A DNA stretch of 64,000 bases from Castellaniella sp034675905 (GTDB lineage Bacteria; Pseudomonadota; Gammaproteobacteria; Burkholderiales; Burkholderiaceae_B), in the NCBI RefSeq assembly GCF_034675905.1, contig NZ_JAUCCV010000002.1, positions 310,001 to 374,000 of the forward strand, in the 5' to 3' direction. The position numbers and the translations under genes are program-made. The notes below the pieces were generated by a model. That model saw nothing but the letters and a program-made list of their open reading frames with translations. It made no database searches and had not been told where the DNA came from. Below, one piece after another: positions 18,509 through 26,152 of the stretch (the first letter of the stretch is position 1; each line of letters begins with the position of its first letter).

Positions 18509-19078
18509 TCAGTTGGCCGAGCGGCGGGCGCGGGCCGGCTTGGAGGCCTTGGTCACGTCGGAGGCAGCCTTCAGGGTCGCGTTGGTCGCGGCGGCGAAGT
18601 TGGATTCAGCGGCGCTGGCAGCCTGGCGGGCAGCCTTGGCAGCGGATTCGTAGGCATTCGTCGCGGTGGCCAGCGAGGACTTCAGCAGCGCCACGGCGCC
18701 TTCGGAGCCGGTGGGGGCGTTGCGGGCGAATTGTTCCACGGCGTCGGCCACGCGTTCCTGGTTCTGGCTCAGTTGAGCTTCGGCCAGCTTGCTCAGTTCG
18801 CCTTGCACGTCAGCCAGGATTTCGTAGACGTCCTTGCCATAGGCCACGGCCTGTTCGGGGCGCACCAGCGCCGAGGTGAAGGCCAGCAGTTCCTGGGCGT
18901 CTTTCAGTTCAGCGACTTCCTGGGATTTCTGGGCGGCGTCGTCCAGAGCGGCCTTGGTGGCCTTCAGGTTCAGATCGACCAGCTTTTCGAAGCCGCTGAA
19001 AAACGTGCCCTGGACAGCCAGGAAATTTTCGATGACGGCCTTTTGCGAGGCTAGCAAGGCTTGGGGGTTTGCGCTCAT
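18509..19078 (-). CDS. Phasin family protein (polyhydroxyalkanoate granule-associated)
   Basis: A 189-residue phasin, which coats polyhydroxyalkanoate granules and limits their fusion. It matches the proteobacterial PhaP-type pattern: N-terminal NPQALLASQKAVIENFLAVQGTFFSGFEKLVDLNLKATKAAL, then heptad-rich helices (ELSKLAEAQLSQNQERVADAVEQF) and an alanine/lysine-rich tail ending ASKPARARRSAN. There is no signal peptide. ATG 19078 is preceded by AAGGAG with 5-6 base spacing, a very strong site, as expected for an abundant protein. It has its own promoter and terminator and so is monocistronic. Three TGC/GCA-type dyads near it and near the neighbouring IclR gene point to specific regulation. No PHA synthase is in the window. 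Confidence 0.92.
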   Translation of the reverse strand: MSANPQALLASQKAVIENFLAVQGTFFSGFEKLVDLNLKATKAALDDAAQKSQEVAELKDAQELLAFTSALVRPEQAVAYGKDVYEILADVQGELSKLAEAQLSQNQERVADAVEQFARNAPTGSEGAVALLKSSLATATNAYESAAKAARQAASAAESNFAAATNATLKAASDVTKASKPARARRSAN

Positions 19079-19140
19079 GATGACTCCTTGTCAGTAGATA
19101 GAAGGCTTCCTCAGAGGCACAATGCCCGGCACCTTCTCGA

Positions 19141-19160
19141 CTGCAACTGAAATGTTGCAG
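19141..19160. repeat. Inverted repeat in the phasin 5' leader
   Basis: CTGCAAC-tgaaat-GTTGCAG is a perfect 7-base inverted repeat just downstream of the predicted phasin -10 element. It shares the TGCAAC/GTTGCA half-site with the palindrome at 19205-19227. Position after -10 fits a repressor site or an RNA hairpin. TGC/GCA-rich sites are known for the PHA regulator PhaR, but assignment here is inference. Confidence 0.5.
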
Positions 19161-19172
19161 CGCACAAATGAA

Positions 19173-19200
19173 AGTTTAAAGGAACCAACAGGGAAGTCAA
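19173..19200 (-). promoter_or_regulatory. Sigma-70 promoter of the phasin gene
   Basis: On the minus strand, TTGACT (19200-19195) and TAAACT (19178-19173) are separated by 16 bases, a good housekeeping promoter, about 95 bases upstream of the phasin ATG. It lies between a palindrome immediately upstream of -35 and an inverted repeat just downstream of -10. Confidence 0.6.
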
Positions 19201-19204
19201 GATA

Positions 19205-19227
19205 TTTTTGTTGCGACGCAACAAAAA
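19205..19227. promoter_or_regulatory. 23-base palindrome upstream of phasin -35
   Basis: Eleven-base perfect arms (TTTTTGTTGCG / CGCAACAAAAA) flank a single central A; the core is TGTTGCGACGCAACA. The one-base centre rules out a hairpin terminator for the IclR gene as the main role and fits a dimeric regulator's operator. It lies 5 bases upstream of the phasin -35 hexamer, a classical activator position. A degenerate copy lies at 20096-20116. Confidence 0.6.
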
Positions 19228-19254
19228 GAATTCCCCTGTCGGATACAGGTCCTG

Positions 19255-20088
19255 TCAGTGCTGGGCTTCGTAGCCCAAAGCCTCGGAAATACTGGCGGTG
19301 GCCGACAGCAGCAGCGGAATCCAGTCGTCACGCATGCGCTCGGCCGGGGCGGACAGAGACAAGCCTGCCAGCAAGGTGCCGGTGTCGTCATACACCCCGG
19401 CGGCAATGCAGCGCACCCCCAATTCCAGTTCTTCGTTATCGCGGGAATAGCCGTGCCGGCGGACCAAGGCCAATTCACGATCCAGCTGATCCAGCTGGGT
19501 GATGCTGTTGCGCGTATTGCCGGCCAGACCGGTGCGCATGGCGTAGCTGCGGATGCTGCGGGCATCCCAGGTGGCCAGAAAGAGCTTGCCGGTGGACGTC
19601 AGGTGCAGGGGCGCCCGGCCCCCGATGGCCCTCACGACCTGCATGCCGGAGCGTTCGCTCCAGGCGCGTTCGATGTAGACGATTTCGTCTCCCTGGGCCA
19701 GGGACAGGTTGACGGTCTGCCCTGTCTGGCGATGCAGTTCGCGCATCGGCCCGATCGAGGCGGTACGCACGTCCAGCCGCCCCTTGACCAGAGACCCCAA
19801 TTCCAGCAGCCGCATGCCCAGGCGATACAGGCCGCTGTCCACGCGCTCGACGTAACGCCCGACCGCCAGATCAGCCAAAATGCGGTGCGTCGTCGAGGCA
19901 TGCAAGCCGGTCTTGGCAGACAGGTCTTTCAGCGCCATGGGATCACGCTGCCCGGCCAGCACGTCCAGAATACGCATGGCGCGATCCAGCACCTGGATCG
20001 TGACCGTGCTTTGCTCGGTCGCGACGGCATCCCGCAGCGGCGGCTGAGTGGAAGACAGGAAGGGAGCAGAACTGGAGGTACGGGCCAT
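19255..20088 (-). CDS. IclR-family transcriptional regulator
   Basis: A 277-residue IclR-type regulator with an N-terminal winged helix (about residues 28-90: VLDRAMRILDVLAGQRDPMALKDLSAKTGLHASTTHRILADLAVGRYVERVDSGLYRLG) and a C-terminal effector domain (INLSLAQGDEIVYIERA-type strand, GRAPLHLTSTGKLFLA, and ELELGVRCIAAGVYDDTGTLLAGLSLSAP). It binds a small metabolite, often an aromatic or carboxylic acid; which one is not evident. Start is uncertain: ATG 20088 places the palindrome at 20096-20116 just upstream of the coding region, whereas ATG 20121 or 20148 would put the palindrome inside the gene; none has a strong Shine-Dalgarno. It lies directly upstream of the phasin gene in the same direction, 176 bases apart. 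Confidence 0.9.
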   Translation of the reverse strand: MARTSSSAPFLSSTQPPLRDAVATEQSTVTIQVLDRAMRILDVLAGQRDPMALKDLSAKTGLHASTTHRILADLAVGRYVERVDSGLYRLGMRLLELGSLVKGRLDVRTASIGPMRELHRQTGQTVNLSLAQGDEIVYIERAWSERSGMQVVRAIGGRAPLHLTSTGKLFLATWDARSIRSYAMRTGLAGNTRNSITQLDQLDRELALVRRHGYSRDNEELELGVRCIAAGVYDDTGTLLAGLSLSAPAERMRDDWIPLLLSATASISEALGYEAQH

Positions 20089-20095
20089 AAAAGGG

Positions 20096-20116
20096 ATTTG
20101 TTGCAACGCCACAAAT
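20096..20116. promoter_or_regulatory. Imperfect palindrome at the IclR gene start
   Basis: ATTTGT-T-GC-nnn-GC-C-ACAAAT is symmetric at 16 of 21 positions and resembles the perfect palindrome 19205-19227 (TGTTGC..GC.ACA). It lies 8 bases upstream of the preferred IclR start, a place expected for autoregulation. Shared motif seen in sequence; the binding protein is inferred. Confidence 0.4.
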
Positions 20117-20208
20117 TCCATACTATGAAAAATCATCCCATCTGGCAAGCCCTATCCGACTTTCCGCCCGCATCAACCATGGGGTCGCACCGGCGCCGAT
20201 CACAGGGA

Positions 20209-21054
20209 TCAAGCTGGCGGATTCAGGTTTCCGCCCAGGGACTGGACTTCGGCTCTCAGCCAGGCCAATGCCTGAGCGGCAGCATCCGGTTCGCCCTTGA
20301 CGCCCAGTTCGATATGCGGATGCCCGCCCGAATCCCCGACATTGGGCAGACTGAACGCCCGGATGCCCGGCCAGCGCCGCTCCAGGAATTCCAGGGCGGG
20401 AGTGATGCGCGATTCCGGCAAGCCGAACACGAGGAAGGAATGCTCCACCCGCGATTCCCGGTGATGCCACTGGGCATAACGGGTATCCAGCGACCAGGCC
20501 ATCATGGGGTGCGCCATGACAGGGAAGCCTGGCATGAAGCTGTGATCCCGGATATAAAACCCCGGAATGCGATTGTAGCTATTGGGGATGATGCCGGCCC
20601 CGACAGGAAACACCCCCATCTGCAGGCGCTGCTGGTTTTCGGGCGTGGACATATCGGCGCTGCCCTGCCCCTTGGCCGCCATCTCCGCGCATCGCTCGCC
20701 GATCAGACGGGCGGCTTCCGGATGCAAGGCCAGCCCCACGCCCAAGGCGCGGGCGGCGGCCTGACGCGTGCGATCATCGGGCGTCGCGCCGATTCCGCCG
20801 CAGCAGAACACGATATCGCCGGTCGCAAAACTGCGCTGCAGGCAGGTCGTGATGTCGTCCTCGTCGTCGGAAATGAATTCCGCCGCCTGCAGGCGCATGC
20901 CGCGCGCCTGCAGCAGATCGATCAGGGTGGAGAAATGCTTATCCTGACGGCGACCGGACAGGATTTCATCGCCAATCGCGATCAGACGCACTCGCGGCGT
21001 CTGCGATCCGACGGCAGGCAAAGGTTCTGGAGAGGCGTTCTGGGGGGAGGTCAT
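20209..21054 (-). CDS. CinA/MoCF-domain protein (competence/damage-inducible protein A-like)
   Basis: A 281-residue protein with one molybdopterin-binding-type (MoCF) domain. The signature blocks are VRLIAIGDEILSGRRQDKHFSTLIDLL at the start, DDEDDITTCLQRSF, DIVFCCGGIGATPDDRTRQAAARAL and MPGFPVMAHPMM. This is the N-terminal half of CinA (nicotinamide-nucleotide-recycling/ADP-ribose-related enzymes); the C-terminal PncC amidase domain is absent and replaced by about 90 residues (VEHSFLVFGLPESRITPALEFLERRWPGIRAFSLPNVGDSGGHPHIELG). Enzymatic role is not settled for this short form. ATG 21054 gives the expected start preceded by a 19-residue Pro/Ser-rich lead. It is 57 bases downstream of the EI24 gene on the same strand. 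Confidence 0.85.
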   Translation of the reverse strand: MTSPQNASPEPLPAVGSQTPRVRLIAIGDEILSGRRQDKHFSTLIDLLQARGMRLQAAEFISDDEDDITTCLQRSFATGDIVFCCGGIGATPDDRTRQAAARALGVGLALHPEAARLIGERCAEMAAKGQGSADMSTPENQQRLQMGVFPVGAGIIPNSYNRIPGFYIRDHSFMPGFPVMAHPMMAWSLDTRYAQWHHRESRVEHSFLVFGLPESRITPALEFLERRWPGIRAFSLPNVGDSGGHPHIELGVKGEPDAAAQALAWLRAEVQSLGGNLNPPA

Positions 21055-21111
21055 CGAAGTATTTTCGCGTAGAACTCAAGGAATCGGCGCGCCGGCCGGC
21101 GCGCCCGGACA

Positions 21112-21915
21112 TCAGGGCATATCGATCACGGTCTCGGCCCGCAAGCGCCCGATGGCATCCAGGCAGAAATGGGCGTAGACCAGCGCCGAAAACACCGGCA
21201 TCACCAACCAGAACAAAGGGATCAGATTGAACAGCGCCAGCACGGCAGCGATCAGCCACAGCTGACGGCTGTGACGGCGCCACAACAGGCGGCGTTCGGC
21301 AGGGCTGGCATGTTCGATCATCGCATCCACCCGCAGCATGCGGTTCAAGGCGAACGCCCACCAGAAGATCGGCAGAATCAGCGCCATCGGCGGGATCAGC
21401 CACAAGGGCATGGTCAGCAGCCACCCCAGGCAAAACAGGAAACCCACCCAGACGGCATTCCAGACGCCCAGCGCCGTCGCGTGCTGGCCCTGGCGGCCGA
21501 GGCCGGGATAATCGCGTTTTTCCAGATGCTGCAGCACCAGGGGCATGACAAATATGGCGGCAATACCCAAGCCCAGTATCCCCGCCATCGGCAGCAGCAA
21601 GCCGGCCGCCATCAGCGGCACCAGCCACAGTTTCAGGGAAAACAAGCCCACCGCTACCAGCCAGCCATCCACGGTATTGAACATGCCCCAGGACGAGGCC
21701 TCCTGGTCCAGCCAGCCGGTCAAAGGCGTCCAGAAGAACCACAGCAAGACGATGGCCCCCAGCACGGCGATCACAAAGGGCAGAAACAGCGCCGCCAGCA
21801 TGCGCGGATGCATCTGGCTGAACAAGGCGCGGCGAAACGCCTGTCCGACCAGAGACAGGCCGTGAGAGGAATGCGACCCGCGCAGGGCAAGATCCTGATG
21901 CGTCATACGATCCAT
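21112..21915 (-). CDS. EI24-domain integral membrane protein (CysZ-like)
   Basis: A 267-residue inner-membrane protein of the EI24/CysZ family with about five or six hydrophobic helices: about residues 41-65 (LAALFLPFVIAVLGAIVLLWFFW), 88-108 (WLVAVGLFSLKLWLVPLMAAGLLLPMAG), 112-128 (LGLGIAAIFVMPLV), 150-190 (WVGFLFCLGWLLTMPLWLIPPMALILPIFWWAFAL) and 215-240 (LWLIAAVLALFNLIPLFWLVMPVFSALVYAHF). The C-terminal FNLIPLFWLVMPVFSALVYAHF block is characteristic. E. coli CysZ takes up sulfate, but this family is broad and no sulfate genes are near, so transport function is unassigned. Start could be 21915 or the ATG at 21906. Confidence 0.85.
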   Translation of the reverse strand: MDRMTHQDLALRGSHSSHGLSLVGQAFRRALFSQMHPRMLAALFLPFVIAVLGAIVLLWFFWTPLTGWLDQEASSWGMFNTVDGWLVAVGLFSLKLWLVPLMAAGLLLPMAGILGLGIAAIFVMPLVLQHLEKRDYPGLGRQGQHATALGVWNAVWVGFLFCLGWLLTMPLWLIPPMALILPIFWWAFALNRMLRVDAMIEHASPAERRLLWRRHSRQLWLIAAVLALFNLIPLFWLVMPVFSALVYAHFCLDAIGRLRAETVIDMP

Positions 21916-21958
21916 ATGGGATGAAAAAAGGATGATGTTTTCATACTATATTGCCCTG

Positions 21959-22333
21959 ATGAAAGTATTCAACCCCCACACCGACCTGGCCGCCCTGCGC
22001 GACCATCTGACCCAGGACGCCGGACGCCGCGTCGTCTGCTATTGCGCCGCCTGGTGCCGCACCTGCGACGCCTATCAGCCCGCCCTGGAAGCCCTGGCTG
22101 AGCAACGGCCCGACTGGACCTTCATCTGGGTGGACATCGAAGACAGCCCGAACTGGCTGGGCGCGGAAGACGTCGAGAATTTTCCGTCCGTTCTGGTGCA
22201 GGATCGCGCCGGCACGCGATTCTGGGGTGTCCAGCTGCCCTATATCGAGCACTTGCAGCGTCTGCTGGACGGCGCCGACAGCCTGCCGGTGCAGCACGAC
22301 GGTCCGGGGCGCGTAGACCAGCTGGCGAACTGA
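21959..22333 (+). CDS. Thioredoxin-like protein
   Basis: A 124-residue cytoplasmic thioredoxin-fold protein: VVCYCAAWCRTCDAYQPALEALAEQRPDWTFIWVDIED carries the active-site pair WCRTC, and VENFPSVLVQDRAGTRFWGVQLP has the cis-proline strand. It lacks a signal peptide. ATG 21959 matches the start of the fold; an ATG pair at 21932/21935 just after AAAAAAGG would add nine hydrophobic residues and is possible. A TATATT-like -10 overlaps that upstream stretch. It is divergent from the EI24 gene and converges on the DEAD-box helicase with only 5 bases between stops. Likely substrate-specific reductase rather than the main thioredoxin. Confidence 0.85.
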   Translation: MKVFNPHTDLAALRDHLTQDAGRRVVCYCAAWCRTCDAYQPALEALAEQRPDWTFIWVDIEDSPNWLGAEDVENFPSVLVQDRAGTRFWGVQLPYIEHLQRLLDGADSLPVQHDGPGRVDQLAN

Positions 22334-22338
22334 GACCG

Positions 22339-23739
22339 TCAGGAAGATTTGTGGGCGCCGCCCAGCAAGACACCCACCGAACGGCGCGCCGGCGACACGG
22401 CGGGCCGTGGATCGAGCACGGCGGCCTGATCACTGGCGGCAGCAGGCACATAGGGCTTACTGAAAAAGTCGTCCTGAGGCGCTTCGGACGCGTGCCATCC
22501 CGACCCTGATCCCGCGCTGCGATGGCCCGCCCCGACCGGACGGCGGCGGGACGACGACAGACGCGGCAATTCCAGTTCGCCACGTGGAATCTTGACCTTG
22601 ATGAGTTTTTCGATATCCAGCAGATAGCGTTCTTCGTCCGGCGCAAACAAGGCAATGGCCTCGCCTTCTGCGCCCGCGCGGCCGGTGCGGCCGATGCGGT
22701 GCACGTAGTCTTCGGGATTGCGCGGCAGGTCGTAGTTGATGACGCAGGGTATCCCCGCAACGTCCAGCCCCCGGGCGGCGACGTCCGTGGCGACCAGGAC
22801 TTCCAGAGTGCCGGCCTTGAAGGCGTCCAGCGCCTTCATGCGTTCGATCTGGGACTTGTTGCCATGGATGGATTCCGCCCGGATGCCGTCCTGTTCCAGT
22901 TGCCGCGCCAGACGGCTGCAGCCGATTTTCGTGTTGGAAAACACGATGACCTGACTGAGCTGGCGGGATTTCACCAGATGCACCACGGCGCGGCGCTTGG
23001 CGTCGCCTTCCAGGGGGTAGGCGATCTGCGTGACGGTATCGGCCGTGGCATTGGGCCGGGCGACTTCGATTTCCACGGGAGTGCGCAGGAAACTGCGGCC
23101 CAGCTTACGGATTTCAGGACTGAAGGTGGCGGAGAACAACAGCCCCTGACGCCCTGGGGGCAGCAGGCGCATGATGCGATCCAGATCGGGCAGGAAGCCC
23201 ATGTCCAGCATGCGGTCGGCCTCGTCCAGTACCAGGATGCCGACCTGACTGAGATTCACATTGCGCTGTTCCACGTGATCCAGCAAACGGCCAGGGGTGG
23301 CGATCAGGATTTCGCAGCCCCGGCGCAGTTGTTCTTTTTGCGGGCGGATGTCCACGCCGCCAAAGACCACCGCCGCCCGCAAGGGCACGAACTGGCTGTA
23401 GCGCTGCACGTTTTCGTGAATCTGGTCGGCCAGTTCGCGGGTGGGCGTCAGGATCAGCGCCCGCACCGGATGACGGGCGGGCGACGCGCTGGTGCTGGCA
23501 AACGGCATCAGGCGATGCAGGATGGGCAGGGAAAATGCCGCGGTCTTGCCGGTGCCTGTCTGGGCGGCCCCCATGACATCGCGCCCCGTCAGGGCAATCG
23601 GGATGGCCTTGGCCTGAATCGGCGTGGCGGACGTGTAGCCCGTGGCCTCGATGGCCTGCATAATGCCAGGGTGCAGGCCAAACTGGCCAAACGCGACGGG
23701 TTGTTCGGCAATGGGATCAGTGGGGGTGGATTCGGTCAT
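22339..23739 (-). CDS. DEAD-box ATP-dependent RNA helicase (RhlE-like)
   Basis: A 466-residue DEAD-box helicase that remodels RNA, in bacteria usually for ribosome assembly or mRNA decay. Motifs in order: Q motif (FGQFGLHPGIMQAIEATGYTSATPIQAKAIP), Walker A AQTGTGKTAAF, ALILTPTRELADQI, TPGRLLDHV, VLDEADRMLDMGF, SATFSPEI, VIFSNTK, DVAARGLDV and HRIGRTGRAG. After about residue 385 comes a short basic, Ser/Arg-rich tail (LSSSRRRPVGAGHRSAGSGSG) typical of RhlE-type proteins. ATG 23739 fits the family start. It converges with the thioredoxin-like gene and diverges from ilvE across a 124-base AT-richer region. Confidence 0.95.
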   Translation of the reverse strand: MTESTPTDPIAEQPVAFGQFGLHPGIMQAIEATGYTSATPIQAKAIPIALTGRDVMGAAQTGTGKTAAFSLPILHRLMPFASTSASPARHPVRALILTPTRELADQIHENVQRYSQFVPLRAAVVFGGVDIRPQKEQLRRGCEILIATPGRLLDHVEQRNVNLSQVGILVLDEADRMLDMGFLPDLDRIMRLLPPGRQGLLFSATFSPEIRKLGRSFLRTPVEIEVARPNATADTVTQIAYPLEGDAKRRAVVHLVKSRQLSQVIVFSNTKIGCSRLARQLEQDGIRAESIHGNKSQIERMKALDAFKAGTLEVLVATDVAARGLDVAGIPCVINYDLPRNPEDYVHRIGRTGRAGAEGEAIALFAPDEERYLLDIEKLIKVKIPRGELELPRLSSSRRRPVGAGHRSAGSGSGWHASEAPQDDFFSKPYVPAAASDQAAVLDPRPAVSPARRSVGVLLGGAHKSS

Positions 23740-23830
23740 TCGCAGCTAAAAGAACACAGACGCCAGAATTGGCCCTGTGTGTTCATGAACAGCGTATTTT
23801 AACGTGCATCGCCTCGGGGCGGGCAATTGG

Positions 23831-23836
23831 TACAAT
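23831..23836 (+). promoter_or_regulatory. Candidate -10 element of ilvE
   Basis: TACAAT lies 28 bases before the ilvE ATG, at the edge of an AT-rich stretch in otherwise GC-rich DNA. The -35 window has no strong match. Confidence 0.45.
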
Positions 23837-23863
23837 AAAGCCCTATTATTCTGGGAGACGGCG

Positions 23864-24784
23864 ATGTCCATGGCTGACCGCGATGGGGTGATCTGGTATG
23901 ACGGCAAGCTCGTGCCCTGGCGCGACGCCACCACCCATGTCCTGACGCATTCACTGCACTACGGCCTGTCCGTCTTCGAAGGCGTGCGCGCCTACAAGAC
24001 CGACCATGGCACCGCGATCTTCCGCCTGGAAGACCACACCCGGCGCCTGTTCAATTCGGCGCATATCTACCAGATCAAGATTCCCTACACACGCGAAGCG
24101 ATCTCCGAAGCCCAGATCGAAGTCGTGCGCCGCAATGAACTGGAATCCTGCTACATCCGCCCCATTGTGTTCTACGGGTCGGAAAAAATGGGGGTGTCGC
24201 CCAAAGGCGCGCAGGTGCACGTCGCCATCGCGGCCTGGTCCTGGGGCGCCTATCTTGGCGAAGAAGCCCTGAAACAGGGCATCCGCGTCAAAATTTCGTC
24301 GTACGCCCGCCAGCATGTGAACGTCACCATGCCGCGGGCCAAGATCGCCAGCACCTACGCCAATTCGATCCTGGCCAACACCGAAGCCCTGGAACACGGC
24401 TACGACGAAGCCATCCTGCTCGACACCGACGGCTTCGTGGCCGAAGGCTCGGGTGAAAATCTGTTCATCGTGCGCGACGGCGTGATCTACGAACCGGATA
24501 TCGCCTGCGCCCTGACCGGCATCACCCGCGCCTCGATCCACCAGATCGCCGCCGATCAGGGGCTGCAGGTCGCCTCCCGCCGCCTGACGCGCGACGACCT
24601 GTACATCGCCGACGAGGCCTTCTTCACCGGCACGGCCGCCGAAGTCACCCCCATCCGTGAAATCGACGGCCGCCAGATCGGCGCCGGCGAACGCGGCCCC
24701 ATTACCGCCCAACTGCAAAAAGCCTTCTTTGACGCGGTATCGGGCAAAACCCCGAAATACCATCACTGGCTCTCGAAGGTCTGA
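23864..24784 (+). CDS. ilvE: Branched-chain amino-acid aminotransferase
   Basis: IlvE is the PLP enzyme for the last step of Val, Leu and Ile synthesis and the first of their breakdown. The 306-residue fold-type IV protein has MADRDGVIWYDGKLVPWRDATTHVLTHSLHYGLSVFEGVRAY, the RPIVFYGSEKMGV block, the PLP lysine in PRAKIASTYANSILAN, the AILLDTDGFVAEGSGENLF signature and YIADEAFFTGTAAEVTPIREIDG at the C-terminus. ATG 23864 follows GGGAG with 7 bases spacing; the frame continues upstream to 23804 through the promoter and is rejected. The zinc-finger gene starts 12 bases after the stop with its own AGGAAA site, so the two are co-transcribed. Confidence 0.96.
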   Translation: MSMADRDGVIWYDGKLVPWRDATTHVLTHSLHYGLSVFEGVRAYKTDHGTAIFRLEDHTRRLFNSAHIYQIKIPYTREAISEAQIEVVRRNELESCYIRPIVFYGSEKMGVSPKGAQVHVAIAAWSWGAYLGEEALKQGIRVKISSYARQHVNVTMPRAKIASTYANSILANTEALEHGYDEAILLDTDGFVAEGSGENLFIVRDGVIYEPDIACALTGITRASIHQIAADQGLQVASRRLTRDDLYIADEAFFTGTAAEVTPIREIDGRQIGAGERGPITAQLQKAFFDAVSGKTPKYHHWLSKV

Positions 24785-24795
24785 CAGGAAACACC

Positions 24796-25026
24796 ATGAG
24801 CAGCACACCCGCCACCCCCCAGAAACCGGATCCCGTCATCGTCGGCGCCGCAGACTTGCCCGTCTACTGCCCCGGCCCGAAATCCCCGCTCTGGTCCATG
24901 CATCCCCGCACCTACATCGAGGTCGTCAAAAACGGCGTCGCCAAATGCCAGTATTGCGGCACCGAATACATTCTGCGCGACGGCGATCACCCGCATGGCC
25001 ACGAACAGGCCGGCATCCGTCTCTGA
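24796..25026 (+). CDS. Small zinc-finger domain protein (zf-CHCC type)
   Basis: A 76-residue protein with a CHCC zinc site: Cys in PVYCPGP, His in MHPRTYIEV and the CQYC pair in KCQYCGTEYILRDG. It belongs to the family that includes the NDUFS6 accessory subunit of complex I; bacterial stand-alone versions are common downstream of ilvE in Burkholderiales, with no proven function. The start is secure (ACAGGAAACACC before ATG). Its last 32 bases overlap the start of the YheT-type hydrolase gene in another frame, which suggests coupled translation. Confidence 0.9.
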   Translation: MSSTPATPQKPDPVIVGAADLPVYCPGPKSPLWSMHPRTYIEVVKNGVAKCQYCGTEYILRDGDHPHGHEQAGIRL

Positions 25027-26113
25027 TCCGTCAGCCCGCCTCGACACCAGCCGCTGCCCCGTGCCGGCCTGGCTGCCGGGCGGGCACGGTCAAACGCTGT
25101 ACGGCGCATTCTGCGCGCAACACCCCAGCATCCACTTCATTCGCGAACGGGTCGACACGCCTGACGGCGATTTCGTGGATCTGGACTGGTGCGGCCCGGG
25201 CCTGGACCCGCACACCCGGCCAGACGGTCAAGCCACGCCGCACGAATCCGGTCTGGTCGGCACGGCGGCCAGCCGCTGGATCGACCCCGCCGACTGGCCG
25301 CAGCTGCCGGCAGACGCCCGCGCTCTGATCCTGTTCCACGGGCTGGAAGGCAGCAGCCTGAGCCCCTACATGCAAGCTATCGCGCACACGTTCCGCCGCC
25401 TGGGCTGGGTCGTGGTAGCAGCACATTTTCGCAGCTGTTCCGGCGTGCCCAACCGCATGGCGCGGGCCTATTACAGCGGCGACTCGACCGAAATCGCCTT
25501 CATGCTGGACCACGTCCGGTCCCGCCTGCCGCAGGCCTCCTGGCATGCAGCAGGCATCTCGCTGGGAGGCAATGCACTGCTCAAGCACCTGGGTGAAACC
25601 GGCCACGGCATACAGGGCCTGCGGGCAGCGGCAGCCGTTTCCGTTCCCATGAATCTGGCCGCCTGCGGGCGCCGGCTGTCGGATACCGTCTGGGGACGGC
25701 AGCTGTATTCACGCTATTTCCTGCACAGCATCCGCCGCAAAATCTACGGCAAGGCGCACGAATTCCCCGGATCCGTCGACGTGCTGCGCACCCAGCGCAT
25801 GCGCAGCTTGCGCGAATTCGACGATCTGTACACCGCCCCCATGCATGGCTACCAGAACGCGCTGGACTACTGGACACGGGCAGCCAGCCTGCCCTTGCTG
25901 CCGGACATCCGCATCCCCACGCTGATCCTGAACGCCCGCAACGACCCCTTTGTGCCCGAGGCATCCCTGCCGGGCAGCCGGGACGCCTCCGCCGACGTGC
26001 TGCTGCACCAGCCCGGCCAGGGGGGCCACGCCAGTTTCGTCACCGGCATCTTTCCGGGCCACCTGGGCTGGCTGCCCAATCGACTGCGGCAATTCTTCGA
26101 GACCGGCCAGTAG
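24995..26113 (+). CDS. Alpha/beta hydrolase of the YheT family
   Basis: A 372-residue predicted hydrolase. N-terminal PAWLPGGHGQTLYGAF is the YheT-type lead; the core has ALILFHGLEGSSLSPYMQAIAHTF (oxyanion region), GWVVVAAHFRSCSGVPN, the nucleophile elbow AAGISLGGNALLKHLGE (serine in GISLGGN, about residue 190), PTLILNARNDPF (acid) and GQGGHASFVTG (histidine). The natural substrate is unknown; esterase or lipase-like activity is expected for the fold. ATG 24995 lies inside the end of the zinc-finger gene; a later GTG near 25059 is possible but the first start keeps normal family length. It converges on the M48 protease gene (39 bases between stops). Confidence 0.9.
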   Translation: MATNRPASVSDPSARLDTSRCPVPAWLPGGHGQTLYGAFCAQHPSIHFIRERVDTPDGDFVDLDWCGPGLDPHTRPDGQATPHESGLVGTAASRWIDPADWPQLPADARALILFHGLEGSSLSPYMQAIAHTFRRLGWVVVAAHFRSCSGVPNRMARAYYSGDSTEIAFMLDHVRSRLPQASWHAAGISLGGNALLKHLGETGHGIQGLRAAAAVSVPMNLAACGRRLSDTVWGRQLYSRYFLHSIRRKIYGKAHEFPGSVDVLRTQRMRSLREFDDLYTAPMHGYQNALDYWTRAASLPLLPDIRIPTLILNARNDPFVPEASLPGSRDASADVLLHQPGQGGHASFVTGIFPGHLGWLPNRLRQFFETGQ

Positions 26114-26152
26114 CGCTGCAATGACGGCGCATCGCCCAGCCCCGCCGGCCTG

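Noticed and set aside
19205..19227. Palindrome after the IclR gene as a rho-independent terminator
   Set aside because: The centre is a single base and the A/T runs are part of the symmetric arms, so it cannot fold like a normal terminator; its place next to the phasin -35 fits an operator better.
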